Origin: JANNYA01 sp031422315
GTDB lineage: Bacteria > Pseudomonadota > Gammaproteobacteria > Xanthomonadales > SZUA-5
Reading direction: 5' to 3'
Length of the DNA stretch: 64,000 nucleotides
NCBI GenBank assembly: GCA_031422315.1
Contig: JANOQN010000011.1
Location: forward strand, 124,001-188,000
Shown here: positions 60,100 to 64,000 of the stretch, piece by piece
How positions within the stretch are numbered: the first letter of the stretch is position 1
Layout of the letters: each line of letters opens with the position of its first letter
Position numbers and translations under genes: made by a program
The notes under the pieces: generated by a model
Database searches by the model: none
What the model was told of the DNA's origin: nothing
Seen by the model: the letters and a program-made list of their open reading frames with translations, nothing else

Positions 60100-61593
60100 T
60101 CAAATCCCCAACTCGCGCTGCAGGCCCATTCCGTAAGCTTGTAGCTCGTCCAACACGCTGAGCTTTTCGATGGACTCTGCCCCGATGCGCAATTGATTGA
60201 TTTCGCTGAAAAACCGGGTGAAATTGCGCTCGCCAAACTGTAGTTTGGCGATGCGCATGCTGTGCCAGTGCGCTTGCTCTGCTGGGTTTAGCGTTTCTGG
60301 AAAATGCCGCGCGCGATAAAGCTGCAGCAGCGGTTTAATACGCGGGTCGATGAATTCGGGTAACGGCACGGGCCAATGTTTAGGCGGATTTTGCAACAGC
60401 GCTTTGAGGTGCGCGCGATCTTTGGGCGGCGCGAAGCCATCGTATAGCGCCGGGTTTTGCCGGGGCCAATCGGACTGCGGGCTTGCATTCGGGAAAGGCG
60501 GTTCAAGGGCGTACACAGCACGCACCTTTTGCTGAAGTTCGGTAAGCGTGGCTTTGATTTGTTCGGCGTGATTCAAGCAGAGCGCGATGTCCAGCTTGAC
60601 GCGCGCGGTGTCTACGCCTTTGAGTACGCTCAGCGGTGCCAGCATCGGGCAGCGATTCAAATGCACGAGCTTGAGTGGTACGCGTGCTTCGTTTTCGGGT
60701 AGATCGACCTGCTTGAGGTAGAGCCGTTCGGCGATGGCTTCGGCGTCTAACTCAATCAACCCGCTGGGATCGCTCATCAGATCATAAACAATCACTTGAC
60801 CACTGCGGCCCGGATGCAAAGCCAAAGGCAATACCAGTGCCATACAGCCGCGCTCGGCGCTGAAGCGCTGCGATACGTGCACAACCGGCAGGGCGTTTGC
60901 GTAGTCCAAAAAACTGGCCGCAATGTTTTTATGGCGCAGCGCAAATGCGTGCGTCCACAGCTTAGGCTGCGCGGCCTTTTGCTGGCGTGCCAAATGCAAT
61001 GTGGCGTGCACATCCGATAGCGCGTCGTGCGCTTTGGTGTGTTCAAGCGCGTTAGCTTTAGCGAGCAGTTCGAGTTTGAAGCTGGGCTTGCCGTCCACAA
61101 TCGGCCAGTGCATTCCTGCTGGGCGCAGCGCGTAAGTCATGCGCATGACGTCGATCAAATCAAAGCGCGCATTGCCGTTCGCGTATTCGCGCTCGTAAGG
61201 TTCCAAACCGTTTCGCCACAATAGCTGGCGGGTAAATTCTTCATCAAATCGCATGGAGTTATAGCCGGCGCTGACCGTGCCAGGCTGGGCGAATTCGCGG
61301 TGGATGCGTGCGGCGAACTCAGGCTCAGGCAGGCCATTTTGTAGGGCAAGCTGCGGGGTTATGCCAGTGATTAAGCACGCAGTTGGGTCGGGTAGATAAT
61401 CGGGCGGTGGTTTGCAGTAAAAGCTGCAAGGTTCTGAATCCGGCAGAATTTCCAGTTCAAAGTTCGTGCGCAAACCAGCAAATTGAGATGGGTAATCGTG
61501 CTGTGAGTTAACGCCAAACGTTTCGTAATCGTGCCAATAAATGCTTTCAAGATTCTTGCCGGGATTCCTTATTGGTGCTTTGCCTGCGGCCAC
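60100..61593 (-). CDS. sbcB: Exodeoxyribonuclease I
   Basis: ExoI degrades single-stranded DNA 3' to 5' and acts in recombination and mismatch repair. The 497-residue protein has the DEDD exonuclease fold with YWHDYETFG near residue 22, GYNSMRFDEEFTR, NARFDLIDVMRM and KAHDALSDVHAT, followed by the SH3-like and C-terminal helical domains (WRARHFPET-type segment LYRARHFPETL). The start is a GTG 3 bp past the yggT stop. Length is close to the usual 475-480. It is the last gene of the proC-yggT-sbcB run. Confidence 0.94.
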   Translation of the reverse strand: MAAGKAPIRNPGKNLESIYWHDYETFGVNSQHDYPSQFAGLRTNFELEILPDSEPCSFYCKPPPDYLPDPTACLITGITPQLALQNGLPEPEFAARIHREFAQPGTVSAGYNSMRFDEEFTRQLLWRNGLEPYEREYANGNARFDLIDVMRMTYALRPAGMHWPIVDGKPSFKLELLAKANALEHTKAHDALSDVHATLHLARQQKAAQPKLWTHAFALRHKNIAASFLDYANALPVVHVSQRFSAERGCMALVLPLALHPGRSGQVIVYDLMSDPSGLIELDAEAIAERLYLKQVDLPENEARVPLKLVHLNRCPMLAPLSVLKGVDTARVKLDIALCLNHAEQIKATLTELQQKVRAVYALEPPFPNASPQSDWPRQNPALYDGFAPPKDRAHLKALLQNPPKHWPVPLPEFIDPRIKPLLQLYRARHFPETLNPAEQAHWHSMRIAKLQFGERNFTRFFSEINQLRIGAESIEKLSVLDELQAYGMGLQRELGI

Positions 61594-61596
61594 GAA

Positions 61597-62139
61597 TCAA
61601 AGCTGCTGAATGAGTGAAACTAGGCCAAATTGCAGCAAGAAAAACGCCAGCGTGATGCACAGCATTGCAACCGCAAACGCCAAGTCAAACGGCCCGAGCG
61701 GTGGAATAACTCTGCGAATCGGCGCAATGATCGGCGCGACGAGTTTGACCACCAGCTCAGGCAAATCATTGCCGCGAAACACCACTAAGCTCATCAGCGC
61801 GTACAAGATCATGAAAATCACGATCAGCCAATAACAAGTTTCTAGCATGCGCAGCAGCGCCATCAGCAGCAGCACGGGTTGAAATTGCAGCGCTGAAGCG
61901 ATCGACCAAATCAATGCGATGAGATAAGCGATCAGCAAACAGGCCAAGTTGGCGTTGCGAAATTTCGGAATGACGCGTTCAATCGGCATCAAGATCGGTG
62001 CCATAAAGCGATACAGCGATTGCACGATGGCATTGCTAAACGGCGCGCGCATCAGCTGGAGCCAAAAGCGCAGCAAAAAGAAAAACACCGCCGTGCCGAA
62101 CACGAAGTTCAATACAATTTGATAGACGCCGATGAACAT
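61597..62139 (-). CDS. yggT: YggT family membrane protein
   Basis: The 180-residue protein contains two YggT units, each a pair of hydrophobic helices with the FxxPxRRVIP-like loop (APILMPIERVIPKF and APIIAPIRRVIPPLGPFDLAFAVAML). YggT proteins are small inner-membrane proteins linked to osmotic tolerance and, in some bacteria, to cell division; their mechanism is unknown. The gene lies 14 bp after proC, its very common neighbour, which supports the call. Confidence 0.9.
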   Translation of the reverse strand: MFIGVYQIVLNFVFGTAVFFFLLRFWLQLMRAPFSNAIVQSLYRFMAPILMPIERVIPKFRNANLACLLIAYLIALIWSIASALQFQPVLLLMALLRMLETCYWLIVIFMILYALMSLVVFRGNDLPELVVKLVAPIIAPIRRVIPPLGPFDLAFAVAMLCITLAFFLLQFGLVSLIQQL

Positions 62140-62153
62140 TGTCGTTCCTTAAG

Positions 62154-62987
62154 TTAGCTTCCGAATTGCTGCGAAAGCGTCAAACCACGATGCGCTGCCG
62201 CGCTCAATGCCTTTGCTACCAGCGCGCCAAACTGCGCATCATTGAACACCTCAAGCGCAGCTTGAGTAGTGCCGCCTGGGCTGGTGACGCTAACGCGCAG
62301 CTCAGCTGCGGATTTGTCGCTATGTCGCGCCATGGTCGCCGCGCCGAGTGCGGTTTGCAGCACCAGCTCTCGCGCAGTATCGGGCGCGAGGCCTAGTTCA
62401 ATTGCGGCTTGCTGCATAGCTTCAATCAGCAAGAAGAAATAAGCTGGCCCGCTGCCACTGGTGGCCGTCACGGCATCCATTTGTGATTCGCTAGCTAACC
62501 AAGCTGTTTTGCCCACTGCATCCATGAGCTGAGTTGCCAAGTCACGCGATAGGTTCGAGACCTTGGCATCAGCAAAAAGCCCGGTTGCGCCCAAGCCAAT
62601 CAGCGCGGGGGTATTGGGCATGGCCCGCACAATCTGCGCGCGCGGACCCAGCCAAGCCCCAATGCTCGCCGTGCTAATTCCAGCGGCAATTGAAATTACT
62701 AGCGGTGAGTTTTGCTCTGCAGCAGCTCGTAAATCCTGACAAACCAGCGGCAGCATTTGCGGTTTGACGGCTAACAGCCACACATCAGCCTGCTGCACGG
62801 CAAGCCGATTATCGCTAAAGCATTGCACACCAAAATCACTTGCAAGCGCATCGCGCGCGGCTTGGTTTGGTTCGGAAACAGACAATTGCTTGGTGCTAAA
62901 ACCGGTGCTGATCCAGCCGCCAATCAGCGCGCGTGCCATATTGCCACCGCCGATACAAACAATGCTTGGTTCACTGTGCATTTTCAT
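62154..62987 (-). CDS. proC: Pyrroline-5-carboxylate reductase
   Basis: ProC reduces pyrroline-5-carboxylate to proline with NAD(P)H. The 277-residue protein has the Rossmann motif IGGGNMARALIGGW, the segment LAVKPQ, VRAMPNTPALIGLGATG, and the C-terminal signature TSPGGTTQAALEVF with the family pattern DAVTATSGSGPAYFF before it. Length fits the usual 265-280. It begins 10 bp after the propeller-protein gene and is followed by yggT, making a tight operon. Confidence 0.96.
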   Translation of the reverse strand: MKMHSEPSIVCIGGGNMARALIGGWISTGFSTKQLSVSEPNQAARDALASDFGVQCFSDNRLAVQQADVWLLAVKPQMLPLVCQDLRAAAEQNSPLVISIAAGISTASIGAWLGPRAQIVRAMPNTPALIGLGATGLFADAKVSNLSRDLATQLMDAVGKTAWLASESQMDAVTATSGSGPAYFFLLIEAMQQAAIELGLAPDTARELVLQTALGAATMARHSDKSAAELRVSVTSPGGTTQAALEVFNDAQFGALVAKALSAAAHRGLTLSQQFGS

Positions 62988-62997
62988 TTTGGTGCCC

Positions 62998-63915
62998 TCA
63001 CTTTGGAGCTTTGAATCGCCACAGTGGGCTGGGCGTGCGTTCTGAGCCTACGTATAGATGTCGGCAATCTGCACTGTAGCTTATTGCTTCTGCCTGCGGT
63101 AACGGTGGCAGTGGAATTTGTATGGGTAGGGTGTCAGCGAAGGCCTCTTTCCAGCTTTGATTTTTGCTGCGTCGATAGTGGTAAATTGCGGTGTAGGTTA
63201 GCAGCGATAGCGTGCGGCGATCACAGCTCAGCGCGGCGCTGGTAGGCTGTGTGGCGTACTTGCTTTGATTGTCGGATAGCTTGACCGCAGCATCATATTG
63301 CACTGCTTTTACGCCGGGCATCACGCCAATTAGCTCAGCCGTGGCAACCGTGCCTGGCTCAGGCTTGAGCGGCACCCGATATAAAACCGGCGGTTCAGTG
63401 CGCTTATTGACCAAATAAATGTAGCCTTCTTTGGTGTCAACAAATAGGCTCTCACTATCGTGCCGTTTATCTGGAAAGCGAAACATGACTGTCCAGCGCA
63501 GATTGATTGAATCGCTGTTCGCGGTAGGCTCATCAATAATATAAATCGGTCGCACTTCTCGCACGCCGCCGTTATCGCCGATATCGCCAATGGCGAGCAT
63601 TTGCTGTTTGCGATAGCGAAATGCCGACAAATCTTCGATATCAAAATTGCTAATCTCAGGCATGGCTAGTTCGCGCTCAATGCCGCCTTTGGTATTGATG
63701 GCATACAGCTTATTGCCGTGCCCGCCATCATTAATCGCCCACAGCTGTTTGCGGTTATAGCTCACCGAGGTCATGCCGCTAAGCTCGGTTAAGCGCTCGT
63801 CGGTTATCAGGCCTTGCAAGGCAGGTAGAGTGCTTGATGAATTGGCGAAAACACAGGCGAAAACTGCGCATGCGCCGATCAATATCCGGCGAGCTACTTG
63901 CAAATGTCGACTCAT
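62998..63915 (-). CDS. Exported beta-propeller-like protein
   Basis: The 305-residue protein has a signal peptide or anchor (LIGACAVFACVFA) and strand-rich repeats with the propeller pattern: LSGMTSVSYNRKQLWAINDGG, KLYAINTKG, FDIEDLSAFRYRKQQMLAIGDIGDN, HDSESLFVDTKEGYIYLVNKR and PQAEAISYSADCRHLYVGSE. The phrases AINDGG and GDIGDN resemble SdiA-regulated or phytase-like propeller proteins; ligand and activity are unknown. It lies 10 bp before proC on the same strand. Confidence 0.78.
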   Translation of the reverse strand: MSRHLQVARRILIGACAVFACVFANSSSTLPALQGLITDERLTELSGMTSVSYNRKQLWAINDGGHGNKLYAINTKGGIERELAMPEISNFDIEDLSAFRYRKQQMLAIGDIGDNGGVREVRPIYIIDEPTANSDSINLRWTVMFRFPDKRHDSESLFVDTKEGYIYLVNKRTEPPVLYRVPLKPEPGTVATAELIGVMPGVKAVQYDAAVKLSDNQSKYATQPTSAALSCDRRTLSLLTYTAIYHYRRSKNQSWKEAFADTLPIQIPLPPLPQAEAISYSADCRHLYVGSERTPSPLWRFKAPK

Positions 63916-63916
63916 T

Positions 63917-64000
63917 TCAATTCGGCCGGAGTAAGGGCACGCACGGACGTGATTTCTAAATTGCCGAGCAAATGTACGGAGCCATAAAACCGCGACGGAT
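63917..64000 (-). CDS. C-terminal end of an unidentified protein
   Basis: The frame is open to the right edge of the window and ends with TGA at 63917-63919, one base before the start of the next gene. The visible residues (SRFYGSVHLLGNLEITSVRA, then LTPAELK) look like protein-coding sequence ending in a charged tail. The close spacing suggests that it is the preceding gene of the operon with the propeller protein and proC. Too little is visible for a function. Confidence 0.55.

Noticed and set aside
1..64000. CRISPR arrays, tRNA, rRNA, prophage or complete insertion sequences
   Set aside because: No regularly spaced repeats, no tRNA- or rRNA-like sequence, no phage structural genes and no intact transposase were seen; faint RNA genes could still be missed without a covariance search.

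Overview
The window looks like a chromosomal segment of a moderately GC-rich Gram-negative gammaproteobacterium, probably of the Lysobacterales (Xanthomonadales). Supporting this are lipid A/Kdo genes (lpxB, waaA), OleC/OleD-type long-chain olefin genes, a split class II ribonucleotide reductase (NrdJa/NrdJb), TnpA_REP (RAYT) relics whose protein starts MTQARR, an ECF sigma factor/Ser-Thr kinase module seen twice, and several c-di-GMP enzymes. Assignments rest on reading translated sequence and recalled family features; no database search was run.

Layout. 1-963: 3' end of an enoyl-CoA hydratase gene, then a vapBC toxin-antitoxin pair. 991-3588: glnD (minus). 3589-4022: nested inverted-repeat element. 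4023-7177: a membrane diguanylate cyclase and ilvD (plus). 7358-14869: a long minus-strand run with a broken DUF5615/DUF433 toxin-antitoxin pair, recG, ridA, oleC, an LprI-like protein, an antitoxin-like pseudogene, tgt and a GYF_2/RDD membrane protein. 14926-19491: a 1521-residue propeller-PAS-GGDEF-EAL sensor (minus). 19822-24786: a diguanylate cyclase followed closely by mrdA-rodA and a small membrane protein (plus). 24874-30011: rnhB, lpxB, a TPR-like protein, oleD and waaA (minus). 30370-32389: gap and a lipoprotein gene (plus).

32410-47100 is an accessory region. It holds gene fragments of a HAD-like hydrolase, a VOC protein, an unrecognised protein, two decayed RAYT copies around a secreted protein, a frameshifted beta-helix surface protein, two Ser/Thr kinase-ECF sigma modules, a beta-barrel protein, a DUF5648-like protein and an exported protein. 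47114-53357 returns to conserved genes: hrpB and a fused indolepyruvate ferredoxin oxidoreductase (minus). 53761-57431 carries nrdJa and nrdJb, with two NrdR-like boxes upstream and an unrelated exported-protein gene between the two subunit genes. 57644-63919 holds an OLD/RecF-like ATPase, a DUF2256 microprotein, a periplasmic TPR protein, and a minus-strand operon (partial gene, propeller protein, proC, yggT, sbcB).

Functional threads: envelope building (mrdA-rodA, lpxB, waaA); c-di-GMP signalling (three proteins); nucleotide and DNA metabolism (NrdJ, RecG, RNase HII, ExoI); amino acid metabolism (IlvD, ProC, GlnD, IOR); and olefin synthesis (oleC, oleD, about 15 kb apart). The most notable points are the twin kinase-sigma modules, the interrupted nrdJ locus with tandem NrdR-like boxes, several single-lesion pseudogenes, and the families of palindromic repeats.
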